Source: JAIPEI01 sp964443135 (GTDB lineage: Bacteria; Desulfobacterota; DSM-4660; Desulfatiglandales; HGW-15). Taken from it: a DNA stretch of 64,000 nucleotides. Made by a program: the position numbers and the translations under genes. The notes below the pieces were generated by a model that had not been told where the DNA came from, did not search any database, and saw only the letters and a program-made list of their open reading frames with translations. Location of the stretch: contig CAYUBQ010000005.1 of NCBI GenBank assembly GCA_964443135.1, forward strand, positions 44,169 through 108,168, given 5' to 3'. This document shows, one piece after another, positions 57,283 through 64,000 of this stretch. Numbering within the stretch: position 1 is the first letter of the stretch; each line of letters opens with the position of its first letter.

Positions 57283-57756
57283 ATGGCCATTCGCATGTTC
57301 ATTCACGGCCTGGAGAGCGGCAACCGGGGAACCAAGTCCGTGTTCTTCCGGGAGCGCTACCCGGACATGCTCATTCCCCACTTCTCCGGACCCCTCGAAG
57401 AGCGCATGAACAAGCTCCGCGGGCTTCTCGAGGGAAAAGAGAACCTCCGGATCGTGGGGTCGAGCTTCGGCGGTCTCATGGCGGCCCTCTTCGCCATGGA
57501 GAACGAGCCCCGCGTCGAACGGCTGGTCCTCCTCGCTCCCGCCATCAACCTCGTGGCCTTCACGCCCAGTTCCGGCCACACCCTCCGCCTCCCTGTCTGG
57601 ATCTACCACGGCCGGAACGACGAGGTCATTTCCATCGACGACGTGCGGCGCACGGCCCGCGGCACCTTTTCGAACCTCCGCTTCCACGAGGTGGAGGATG
57701 ACCACTCCCTCCACCGCACCTTCCAGACCATGGACTGGGACGCCCTTTTGGGGTAA
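57283..57756 (+). CDS. YqiA-like alpha/beta hydrolase (esterase)
   Basis: 157 aa, compact hydrolase. The N-terminus IRMFIHGLESGNRGTKSVFF, nucleophile elbow VGSSFGGLMAAL (Ser about 68), Asp in YHGRNDEVIS and His in VEDDHSLHRTF complete the triad. YqiA-type esterases act on short acyl esters or thioesters. Its TAA stop is the first part of the inverted repeat that follows. Confidence 0.85.
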   Translation: MAIRMFIHGLESGNRGTKSVFFRERYPDMLIPHFSGPLEERMNKLRGLLEGKENLRIVGSSFGGLMAALFAMENEPRVERLVLLAPAINLVAFTPSSGHTLRLPVWIYHGRNDEVISIDDVRRTARGTFSNLRFHEVEDDHSLHRTFQTMDWDALLG

Positions 57757-57836
57757 TTCGGGGACACCATACATATTTCGCGCATGCATCACCTCACCGC
57801 CCCTGTCCCCTTGAAATAAGTATGGTGTCCCCGAAT
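57756..57836. repeat. Hairpin element with perfect 17-bp inverted repeat (REP/RAYT-type)
   Basis: ATTCGGGGACACCATAC (57756-57772) and GTATGGTGTCCCCGAAT (57820-57836) are perfect inverted copies, extendable to 23 bp with one mismatch; the 47-bp centre is unique. The GGGGACACCATAC sequence is, to my recollection, the type of palindromic end associated with REP-associated tyrosine transposases in many bacteria. No transposase is present here. It separates two convergent genes and includes the last base of the first stop codon, so it could also end both transcripts. Confidence 0.8.
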
Positions 57837-57852
57837 GACTTTGTTTCCGTGG

Positions 57853-58506
57853 CTACTGGAGAAACGGGTTGGTCTGCTTCTCCCGGCCCACGGTGGAGAC
57901 CGGGCCATGCCCGGGAAGGACCAGGGTGTCGTCGGGGAGCGTGAAGATCTTCTTGCGGATGTTGTCCAGCAGGAGCTCCATGTCCCCGCCCGGGAAGTCC
58001 GTCCTCCCGATGCTCCCTGCGAAAAGGGCGTCCCCGCAAATGACCCCGGTGGCCCGGCGGCGATCGCCGTCGACCTCAATCTCCCCCTGGAACACGAAGC
58101 CGAGGCCGCCGGGGGAGTGCCCTCGGAGGTCCAAGACGTCCATGGCCACGGAGCCGATCTCCAGGGTATCGCCCTCCTGGAGAAACCGGGAGGCCTCGGA
58201 GTCGGTGGCCTCGGATCCGTACACCTGGGCCCTGCGGCTCACGGCCTGCAGTGAAGGCGCCTCGTCGGCATGGACCAGGATCGGCGCGCCTGTAGACTCC
58301 TGCAGCTCGCGGTTTGCCCCGACGTGATCCCAGTGCGCGTGGGTGTTCACGATGCAGGCCAGGTTCAGGTTTTCGGCGGCCAGGGCCTCGAGGATCTCGC
58401 CGGCGTTGCCGCCCGGATCAAAGACCCCGGCCTCGCGGGTTTCCTCGTCTCCGACGATGTAGCAGTTGACCATGAGCGGTCCGGTCTGAAGCATCTTGAG
58501 GATCAT
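57853..58506 (-). CDS. MBL-fold metallohydrolase (glyoxalase II-like)
   Basis: 217 aa. The zinc motif THAHWDHVGAN, later His in LRGHSPGGLGFVF, Asp in CGDALFAGSIGRTD and terminal VLPGHGP define the metallo-beta-lactamase superfamily, YcbL/GloB-like subgroup. It hydrolyses thioesters such as hydroxyacylglutathione or polysulfide species. AGGAGA lies before the ATG. No signal peptide. It ends 17 nt after the inverted repeat at 57836. Confidence 0.9.
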   Translation of the reverse strand: MILKMLQTGPLMVNCYIVGDEETREAGVFDPGGNAGEILEALAAENLNLACIVNTHAHWDHVGANRELQESTGAPILVHADEAPSLQAVSRRAQVYGSEATDSEASRFLQEGDTLEIGSVAMDVLDLRGHSPGGLGFVFQGEIEVDGDRRRATGVICGDALFAGSIGRTDFPGGDMELLLDNIRKKIFTLPDDTLVLPGHGPVSTVGREKQTNPFLQ

Positions 58507-58572
58507 GGGCTCTCCTTTTCGTTCGCTCGGTGTGACCGGTGGTCCCGGCCTGCGGCGGGCAGCCGGGCCGGG

Positions 58573-58872
58573 TCAGGCGTCCACCACGGCATAGGCCGGC
58601 CGCTGGATGTGTGAGTCCTTGCACCGGGGGCATCGGCCCGGGCGGCTCCAGCGCTTTCGGTCCCGGAACACGTACCCGCAGCTCAGGCATTGGACCGGGG
58701 TGACCCGGATCTTCTTTCTCTGGGCCGCGAGGGTGCGGGCGATGTGGGACAGGTGGGCGTAGACGTCCTTTTCCGGGATGCCGAGGGCCTGCGAGAGATC
58801 CCGGTCGGTCATCTCCTCCTGGCTCAGGAGATCGACCATCTGCTGGCGGATGGTGCGGACGGTCGGTTTCAT
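58573..58872 (-). CDS. Winged-helix/Zn-ribbon transcriptional regulator-like protein
   Basis: 99 aa. An N-terminal winged helix (IRQQMVDLLSQEEMTDRDLS, then GIPEKDVYAHLSHI) is followed by a Zn ribbon (CLSCGYVFRDRKRWSRPGRC ... C). Such small wHTH-ribbon proteins are common in Desulfobacterota and archaea as presumed regulators. Its ATG overlaps the stop of the upstream gene (ATGA). Target unknown. Confidence 0.75.
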   Translation of the reverse strand: MKPTVRTIRQQMVDLLSQEEMTDRDLSQALGIPEKDVYAHLSHIARTLAAQRKKIRVTPVQCLSCGYVFRDRKRWSRPGRCPRCKDSHIQRPAYAVVDA

Positions 58873-59195
58873 TCGCGGCCGCCTTCTTTGAGGACGGCCC
58901 GGGCCACGTGGAGATCGTACGCCCGTTTCGGGTCGAAGTGGGTGGGCCTGCGCAGGGCCATGGCCTGCTGAACGGCCTCCCACGGAACCCAACCGTGGTC
59001 GTCCCAGAGCGCGATGTCGTCCCCGCTCCAGAGCCTGAACCAGATGGTGCCTTCCTCGTCGCGGACATACATCCGCACCTTGGGGTTTTGTGGAAAGGGA
59101 TGGTAGTAAACGCCCCGATCGTCTTTCATCACGAGCTTCTCCCGAAGGTGTTTCCGGATCGGCGCTCGAGAGGTCCCGGCCGCGCCGGTTTCCAT
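58869..59195 (-). CDS. Uncharacterised protein, 108 aa, coupled to the wHTH-ribbon gene
   Basis: Soluble, aromatic-rich (YYHPFPQNPKVRMYVRDEEG, then WFRLWSGDDIALWDDHGWVP). No domain recognised. Translationally coupled to the regulator-like gene downstream, so likely its partner. The start codon lies over the divergent promoter at 59189-59217. Confidence 0.65.
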   Translation of the reverse strand: METGAAGTSRAPIRKHLREKLVMKDDRGVYYHPFPQNPKVRMYVRDEEGTIWFRLWSGDDIALWDDHGWVPWEAVQQAMALRRPTHFDPKRAYDLHVARAVLKEGGRE

Positions 59196-59217
59196 TTTGG
59201 ATGTTTCCTACTATAAT
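59189..59217 (+). promoter_or_regulatory. Promoter for the 113-aa protein gene
   Basis: TTTCCA (59189-59194), 17-bp spacer, perfect TATAAT (59212-59217). Good -10, four of six matches in -35. About 110 nt before the ATG at 59329. Confidence 0.6.
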
Positions 59218-59328
59218 TCCCCTGGAACGACCTGCCAACCCCCCGTTTTGATCGGGCCCGCGGAGCGGCCCCGAGTGGACGGGCCCGGAGCAGGCGGCGG
59301 CCGATCGCCTGCACGCGAGGAGGGCGTC

Positions 59329-59670
59329 ATGAGCCGACACATGCAGATCGACATCCGGCTGATCCCGTTTTACGAGAAGCCGTTCACAAAGGCGTTTCCC
59401 GGGACCGCCGCGCTCCTCCGTGAGCACGGCTACACCGAGCCCCTGGAGCGCGACGTCTCCCTCTACGACCTCGTGGACACCCTGGCGGACATGGTGCACG
59501 CCCCGGGCTTCCCAAAGGACGTGAAGGCGAGGATCGACCCCCACGTCGCAGGGTTGGCCTCACTCAAGGAGGCCGCGAGGGAGCGGCTGCTCTCCAGGCA
59601 CCTGAACGAGCTGGACAAGATACTCTACGAGCTCGAGGACGCGTTCGGGGAGCTCGAGCGCAGCCTCTGA
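59329..59670 (+). CDS. Uncharacterised helical protein, 113 aa
   Basis: GAGGAGGG before the ATG. It starts MQIDIRLIPFYEKPFTKAFP, then alternating helices (YDLVDTLADMVHAPGFPK, LLSRHLNELDKILYELEDAF). No family recognised, no Cys. Its last 46 nt overlap the convergent amidohydrolase gene. Genuine by codon pattern and ribosome binding site. Confidence 0.65.
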   Translation: MSRHMQIDIRLIPFYEKPFTKAFPGTAALLREHGYTEPLERDVSLYDLVDTLADMVHAPGFPKDVKARIDPHVAGLASLKEAARERLLSRHLNELDKILYELEDAFGELERSL

Positions 59671-60560
59671 CTCGAGCGTCCTCGGGACGACACCGCCGGG
59701 ACCGAGGACAGGAGGGCCTCCAGGTTGCGGCACGAGATGTCCGTGCGTTCGGCCCCGTCGAGGGGCAGCTGTTCGAACCAGCGAAGCTCCTCGGCCGGGG
59801 TGCGCCAGGGGGCGTCCGTACCGAACAGGATGCGGTCGGTTCCTTTCCGCCGGATGGTCCGTGTGACGGCCTCGTCCGGCAGGATCCCACTGACGAAGGA
59901 GAGGTCGAAGTAGACGTTGCGACAGTCCAGGAGCGGCTCCAGGCATGCCCACCCGAAAAGCGAGCCCAGGTGGGCCGCTATCAGGGCGAGGCGGGGGTGC
60001 GCCGCGGCCACGGCCGCGATGCGTTCCGGGCCGGTCTCGTAGTCCCGCGCGTCCTTGGCGAACGCGAGGAGGTGTGGCTTGTACCGGACCATGCCCTTCA
60101 GGCTCATGCTGTCCAGGACGACCGGGAGCCCGGCCTCCTCCAGGAGGCGCCACATACGGTGGGCCACCGGGGAGAGGATGTCCAGCCGCTGGAGAAGCGG
60201 GTGGATCTTCACCCCCTGGAGCCCGAGGTCCATGAGGAGAGTCAGGTCCGCCTCCAGGGAGTCGCTGCGGGCGATCAGGCTGCCGAAGGGAATGATCTGC
60301 CGGTGACGCCGCGCCTGGTCCGCCACCCACCGGTTCAGCTCGGCCACGCGGTCGGGGCGCCCCGTCACCGGGAGGAGGACGAAGCGGTCGATCCCCGCCT
60401 CCTGCTCGGTACGGAGGAGCGCCTCCACCGACGCCTCGTGGTGAAGAATCCACTTGGAGGGGTGACTGTCCGGCAGGCAGGCGTCCAGGCCCTCGGACCG
60501 GTCCTGGGCGAGGGCGCGGTCGTTCTTCCTGTAGGCGTGGGTGTGGGCGTCGACGATCAT
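59625..60560 (-). CDS. Amidohydrolase-family (TIM-barrel) metal-dependent hydrolase
   Basis: 311 aa. It starts MIVDAHTHAYRKND with the H-x-H metal motif; GVKIHPLLQRLDIL, IAAHLGSLFGWACLEPLLD and LFGTDAPWRTPAEEL give the remaining His/Asp ligands of the amidohydrolase 2 family (decarboxylase/lactonase-like). GAGGA before the ATG. The last 25 residues (SSVPAVSSRGRSSQRLRSSS ...) are Ser/Arg low-complexity, antisense to the end of the convergent gene, as if the original stop had been lost and translation ran on. Confidence 0.85.
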   Translation of the reverse strand: MIVDAHTHAYRKNDRALAQDRSEGLDACLPDSHPSKWILHHEASVEALLRTEQEAGIDRFVLLPVTGRPDRVAELNRWVADQARRHRQIIPFGSLIARSDSLEADLTLLMDLGLQGVKIHPLLQRLDILSPVAHRMWRLLEEAGLPVVLDSMSLKGMVRYKPHLLAFAKDARDYETGPERIAAVAAAHPRLALIAAHLGSLFGWACLEPLLDCRNVYFDLSFVSGILPDEAVTRTIRRKGTDRILFGTDAPWRTPAEELRWFEQLPLDGAERTDISCRNLEALLSSVPAVSSRGRSSQRLRSSSPNASSSS

Positions 60561-60567
60561 GGGTTCC

Positions 60568-62142
60568 TCAGACGAGGCGCGCGCCCCGGTAGCGTCCGGC
60601 CAGGTCGTCGTCCAGGCCCTCCCGGTCCGCCTTGATTGCGAGGGGAAGCGCATCCAGGACGTCCCGGGCCGTGATCCCGTCCGGACCCAAGTCCCCGGCT
60701 GCAAGGTCGCCGGCCAGGCCGTGGAGAAACACGCCTTTCCGGACGGCCTCGGGGATCCCAAGCCCCAGCCCGTGCATGGCCGCGATCGTTCCGGTGAGCA
60801 CGTCGCCCGTCCCCGCCGTGGCCATGCCGCTGTTCCCGCTCATGTTGAGGAAGACCCTTGCGTCCGGGAAGCCCACGAGGCTGTGGGCCCCCTTGAGGAC
60901 GATCACCGCCCCCAGGTCGGCGCACGTGTTCTGAAGGGTCCGGACCGGGTCGGATTCCAGCTCGGGTACGGTCTTGCCGGTGAGCCGGGACATCTCGCCG
61001 GGATGCGGCGTGAGCACGGTGGGCGCGCTGCGGTTCCGGAGCAGGTCCAGGTCCCCGGAGAGCGCGGTGAGTCCGTCCCCGTCCAGCAGGAGCGGGCGCT
61101 CCAGCCGCGAGGCCAGGGTCCGGGCCAGCTCCTGGGTCTCCTCCACCAGGGAGAGGCCCGGACCCAGGACCATCATGTCGGACCGGGAGCCCAGGTCCAG
61201 GAGGGAGTCCAGGTTCTCCAGGGAGATGCTGCCCCCGACGGTCTCCTCCTGCGGGACGAACACGATCTCGCTTCCGCCGGAGGCCAGGTGGGGGACCATG
61301 TGGGCCGGCGCGGCCAGCCTTGCGTAACCCCCGCCCGCACGAAGAAAGGAGAGTGCGCTGAAGCAGGGCGCCCCGTAGTAGGCCGCGGCGCCGGCCACGA
61401 AGAGCACGTCTCCAAAGCTCCCCTTGTGTCCCCTGGGATTCCTGGGCGGCAGCGGAGCCGAGTGGTTGACCTCCACCTCGAGGTTCGCGGATTCGATCAT
61501 GTCCGGCGGGAAGGAGATGTGGGTCACGAAGAGCTCCCCCCCGTGGTCGTACCCGGGGTAGAGCAGGTTTCCCAGCTTGGGCAGGCCGAAGGTGACCGTG
61601 GCGTCCGCCCGCACGGCGGTCCCCATGATCCGGCCCGTGTCGCCGTGGATCCCGCTGGGGATGTCCAGGCTGAGCACCGGGCGCCCGCACCGGTTGATCG
61701 CATCGATGATCTCCGCGTACCGGCCCTCCACGTCCCGGTCCAGGCCGGTTCCGAAGATCGCATCGATCACGGTGTCACAGCGGGCCAGGTCCTTCCCGGC
61801 CTCCCCGGCCGATCCCAGGGAAACCACCTCGGCCCCGGTCCGCTGGAGGATCTCGAGGTTCGCCCGGGCGGCCCCTCGATACTTTCCCGGGTCCCCGAGG
61901 ACGAAGGTCTTCACCCGGCCTCCGCTCGAGAGGATCTTGCGGGCCACCACGAACCCGTCCCCCCCGTTGTTTCCGCCGCCGCAGAAGACCAGGAAAGAAC
62001 GGCCGGGAAGGCCGAACCGGGTGAGAAGCACGAAGTGAGCCGCTTCCCCGGCGTTCTCCATCAGGATCTCCTCCGGGATGCCGCAGGAGTCGATGGCCGC
62101 CCTGTCCAGGTTGCGCATCTGTTGAACGGTGCTGATCTTCAT
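60568..62142 (-). CDS. Bifunctional NAD(P)H-hydrate epimerase / ADP-dependent NAD(P)H-hydrate dehydratase
   Basis: 524 aa. The N-terminal epimerase half (YjeF-N: VQQMRNLDRAAID, FCGGGNNGGDGFVVAR, DAIFGTGLDRDVEG, LDIPSGIHGDTG) is followed by the dehydratase half (YjeF-C/CARKD: FGDVLFVAGAAAYYGAP, LTPHPGEMSRLTG, GMATAGTGDVLTGTIAAM). Together they repair damaged S- and R-NAD(P)HX. GGAGG before the ATG. The amidohydrolase gene begins 7 nt downstream, so the two are probably cotranscribed. Confidence 0.95.
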   Translation of the reverse strand: MKISTVQQMRNLDRAAIDSCGIPEEILMENAGEAAHFVLLTRFGLPGRSFLVFCGGGNNGGDGFVVARKILSSGGRVKTFVLGDPGKYRGAARANLEILQRTGAEVVSLGSAGEAGKDLARCDTVIDAIFGTGLDRDVEGRYAEIIDAINRCGRPVLSLDIPSGIHGDTGRIMGTAVRADATVTFGLPKLGNLLYPGYDHGGELFVTHISFPPDMIESANLEVEVNHSAPLPPRNPRGHKGSFGDVLFVAGAAAYYGAPCFSALSFLRAGGGYARLAAPAHMVPHLASGGSEIVFVPQEETVGGSISLENLDSLLDLGSRSDMMVLGPGLSLVEETQELARTLASRLERPLLLDGDGLTALSGDLDLLRNRSAPTVLTPHPGEMSRLTGKTVPELESDPVRTLQNTCADLGAVIVLKGAHSLVGFPDARVFLNMSGNSGMATAGTGDVLTGTIAAMHGLGLGIPEAVRKGVFLHGLAGDLAAGDLGPDGITARDVLDALPLAIKADREGLDDDLAGRYRGARLV

Positions 62143-62344
62143 GGACGTCCTCCTCGGTGATGCTCGGGAACCCTTCTCCTGTAGCACGACTGAGGACGGG
62201 TGTCGAGTGTGCGGAAGACGTTTGAGGGGCAGGGCCTGAGTGTTCCGCTCGCTCGTGACGGATCCCGCGTCGGGCATCCCGGCGTTTTTCCGTCCGGGGG
62301 CAACGCAAGTGGATCTTCGGCTTCCCCCTTTCCCGTGGGATTCG

Positions 62345-62373
62345 TTGACATTCCATCAGGCATTTTCTACCCT
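62345..62373 (+). promoter_or_regulatory. Promoter candidate for the methyltransferase-AmrS operon
   Basis: TTGACA (62345-62350), 17-bp spacer, TACCCT (62368-62373). Perfect -35, weak -10; 43 bp before the ATG. Confidence 0.5.
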
Positions 62374-62415
62374 GAACGAAACGTTCGTGTGACCAAGGCG
62401 CCATTGGGGACGCAC

Positions 62416-63228
62416 ATGGGCTACGTGTTCGACAGGAAAGCCGCCCGGCGATATGCGGCCTGGTGCCAGGGCCCCCAGGGGCGTGCCATGGAGCAGTGGC
62501 TGGAGCCCTGCCTGACCGGGCTCCTCCGGCCCAACCCGCGCGAGCGGGTGCTGGACATCGGCTGCGGCGAGGGAACGCACCTGCTGCTTCTGAGAAGTCT
62601 GGGGCTGGACGTCTCCGGGGTGGACGCCTCTCCTCACATGGTCAACCGCGCCCGGGAGCGGCTGGGGCAGCGCTGTACCCTCAAGTCCGGTCCGGCCGAG
62701 GACCTTCCCTTCGAGGACAACGCCTTCGATCTCTCCGTCATGATTCACACCCTGGAGTTCGTGGAGGACCCCGTGAAGGCCCTCCGAGAGGCGGGGCGGG
62801 TGACGCGGAGGGCGGTCTTCGTGTGCGTGATGAACAGCCTGTCCTGGCGGGCGGTCTTCCGGAAGGTGAAGCCCTCTTCCCTCGGGCCGCCTCTGGACCG
62901 CGCCCGCTTCTTCGGCCTGTGGGAGCTCAAGGACCTCGTCCGGGGCACGCTGGGACCCGTCCCCATGACGTGGCACTCGGCACCGGGTCTGCCCTCCCCG
63001 GTGAGCCGGTGGTGCGCGCGGCTCGCAGACCGGCCGGTGGAGCCTTCCCTCCCCTTCGGGTCCCATCTGGCCCTTTCCGCCGCCATTCTCTATCGATTCA
63101 AGACGGACAACCTCGCCCTCAGGGTTCCGGTCCGCCCCCGCAGCCGGACCATCCCCGACGGGGCGGCCATGGAAACACCCGAGTTCGTACACGGAGCCGG
63201 GCGCGATGAAAGAAGCCTACCTGTATGA
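62416..63228 (+). CDS. Class I SAM-dependent methyltransferase (Methyltransf_11 type)
   Basis: 270 aa. SAM-binding motif I VLDIGCGEGTHLLLL, acidic GVDASPHMVNRA, post-I LPFEDNAFDLSVMIHTLEFV. Small-molecule or lipid methyltransferase; substrate unknown. No strong ribosome binding site apart from GGGGA. It overlaps the following amrS-like gene by 23 nt. Confidence 0.85.
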   Translation: MGYVFDRKAARRYAAWCQGPQGRAMEQWLEPCLTGLLRPNPRERVLDIGCGEGTHLLLLRSLGLDVSGVDASPHMVNRARERLGQRCTLKSGPAEDLPFEDNAFDLSVMIHTLEFVEDPVKALREAGRVTRRAVFVCVMNSLSWRAVFRKVKPSSLGPPLDRARFFGLWELKDLVRGTLGPVPMTWHSAPGLPSPVSRWCARLADRPVEPSLPFGSHLALSAAILYRFKTDNLALRVPVRPRSRTIPDGAAMETPEFVHGAGRDERSLPV

Positions 63229-64000
63229 AAAGACGGACGAGAGCGGAGTCCGTTGCGGGCTCTGCAATCACCGATGCCGGATCAAAAAGGGGAACAAGGG
63301 CGTCTGCCGCGTCCGCGAGAACCGCGGCGGGACCCTGCTCAGCCTGGTGTACGGCAAGGTGATCGCCCGCCATGTGGATCCCATCGAGAAGAAACCCCTG
63401 TTCCACTTCCTCCCCGGCAGCCGTTCCTACTCCGTGGCCACGGTGGGCTGCAACTTCCGCTGCCTCTTCTGTCAGAACGCGGATATCTCCCAGATGCCGG
63501 CGGATCACGATCGCGTTCGGGGGGAGAAGATGTTGCCGGGGGCTTTGATGGACGAGGCGGCGGAGAGCCGCTCCGCGTCCATCGCCTACACCTACACCGA
63601 GCCTACCGTCTACTTCGAGCTGGCCCTGGACACGGCCCGGCTCGCCGCGGCCCGGGGGATCCGGAACGTTTTCGTCACGAACGGCTACATGACCCGGGAG
63701 TGCCTCGAGGAGATCCACCCGGACCTACACGCGGCCAACGTGGACCTCAAGGCCTTCACGGACCGGTTCTACAAGGAGCAGTGCGGGGCCCGGCTGGATC
63801 CGGTCCTGCGCACCATCGAGACCATGAAGGCCCAGGGGGTCTGGGTCGAGGTCACCACGCTGCTCATCCCGGGCCTGAACGACGACCCGGCCGAGCTGAG
63901 GGACCTGGCCGGGTTCATCGCCGGCCTGGATCCGGGCATCCCCTGGCACATCAGCCGGTTTCACCCCACCTACCGGCTCATGAGCGTTCCCCCCACCCCG
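63206..64000 (+). CDS. amrS: AmmeMemoRadiSam-type radical SAM protein AmrS (partial, runs off the right edge)
   Basis: 265 codons visible. The N-terminal Cys cluster CGLCNHRCRIKKGNKGVCRV is followed by the radical SAM motif VGCNFRCLFCQN (CxxxCxxC, about residues 81-92), then SIAYTYTEPTVYFELALDTA and the GLNDD loop. AmrS is one of three proteins (AmmeMemoRadiSam system) of unknown final function, common in anaerobes. The memo and AMMECR1 partners may lie beyond the window. The start overlaps the methyltransferase gene. Confidence 0.88.
   Translation, partial: MKEAYLYEKTDESGVRCGLCNHRCRIKKGNKGVCRVRENRGGTLLSLVYGKVIARHVDPIEKKPLFHFLPGSRSYSVATVGCNFRCLFCQNADISQMPADHDRVRGEKMLPGALMDEAAESRSASIAYTYTEPTVYFELALDTARLAAARGIRNVFVTNGYMTRECLEEIHPDLHAANVDLKAFTDRFYKEQCGARLDPVLRTIETMKAQGVWVEVTTLLIPGLNDDPAELRDLAGFIAGLDPGIPWHISRFHPTYRLMSVPPTP

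Noticed and set aside
1..64000. tRNA, rRNA, CRISPR array, integrase, prophage or toxin-antitoxin module
   Set aside because: Looked for on both strands; no cloverleaf, spaced direct repeat array or recognisable mobile-element or TA gene was found. The nucleotidyltransferase-fold gene at 15767 lacks a HEPN partner, so it was not called an MNT-HEPN system.

Overview
This is a GC-rich (roughly 65%) bacterial chromosome segment. It is a scaffold rather than finished sequence, because it contains one run of 100 Ns. The gene content fits an anaerobic Desulfobacterota-type (former Deltaproteobacteria) organism: a HdrD/GlpC-like CCG iron-sulfur protein, a thiolase with its DUF35 partner, a CoA-transferase fused to GNAT, ADP-forming acyl-CoA ligase parts, an iron-dependent alcohol dehydrogenase, YqeB, a TIGR04076-type protein and many small Zn-ribbon or Fe-S proteins. 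The lineage is an inference from content, not from a marker gene. No rRNA, tRNA, CRISPR array, intact transposase or prophage was seen.

Layout. 1-5.3 kb: ECF sigma factor with zinc-finger anti-sigma, CoA-transferase/GNAT fusion, PurN-like protein, beta-helix protein next to glmM. 7-18 kb: thiolase/DUF35 pair, prmA-rsmE, HdrD-like protein, enolase, acyl-CoA ligase subunit, rapZ, nucleotidyltransferase-fold protein, HU and a membrane-bound MA-type peptidase. 18.6-25 kb: flavin reductase, NifU-like scaffold, RidA, YbgC-type thioesterase, a strongly divergent phosphoglycerate-kinase-like protein, a multi-cluster ferredoxin and an EEP hydrolase. 25-29.7 kb: a broken hybrid histidine kinase, then hsp20-lon-yjbQ. 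29.7-34.4 kb: LysM lytic transglycosylase, a PAS/sigma54-type regulator with an altered GAFTGA loop, ilvD. 34.6-35.6 kb: scaffold gap, a Zn-ribbon gene interrupted by an in-frame UGA, and a DUF3783-like gene. 36-46 kb: aldehyde and alcohol dehydrogenases, glycosyltransferase plus glycoside hydrolase operon, ftsH, fused msrAB, cold-shock protein. 46.8-64 kb: a cluster of small redox/Smr/Zn-ribbon genes, SPOR proteins, yqeB, MORN protein, CBS-ACT protein, fabH, rnd, a second NifU-like scaffold, greA, small hydrolases, amidohydrolase, NAD(P)HX repair enzyme, methyltransferase and an AmrS-type radical SAM protein that runs off the right edge.

Most genes are ordinary single genes or two- to four-gene operons, many with ATGA/GTGA overlaps and strong Shine-Dalgarno sequences. 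Housekeeping-type promoters (TTGACA-17-TATAnT) can be read in front of several.

The less ordinary material is intergenic. A family of about 103-bp elements with imperfect terminal inverted repeats occurs six times, and five of the six lie upstream of a gene in the same relative orientation. There is also a 45-bp repeat present twice and a perfect 17-bp inverted repeat at 57756-57836. The best candidate for something unusual is the tiny Zn-ribbon gene at 34959-35132: its in-frame UGA is followed 24 nt later by a bulged hairpin with a G-initial apical loop, as expected of a bacterial SECIS, and its reading frame ends in an ATGA overlap with the next gene. A premature stop is the competing explanation.
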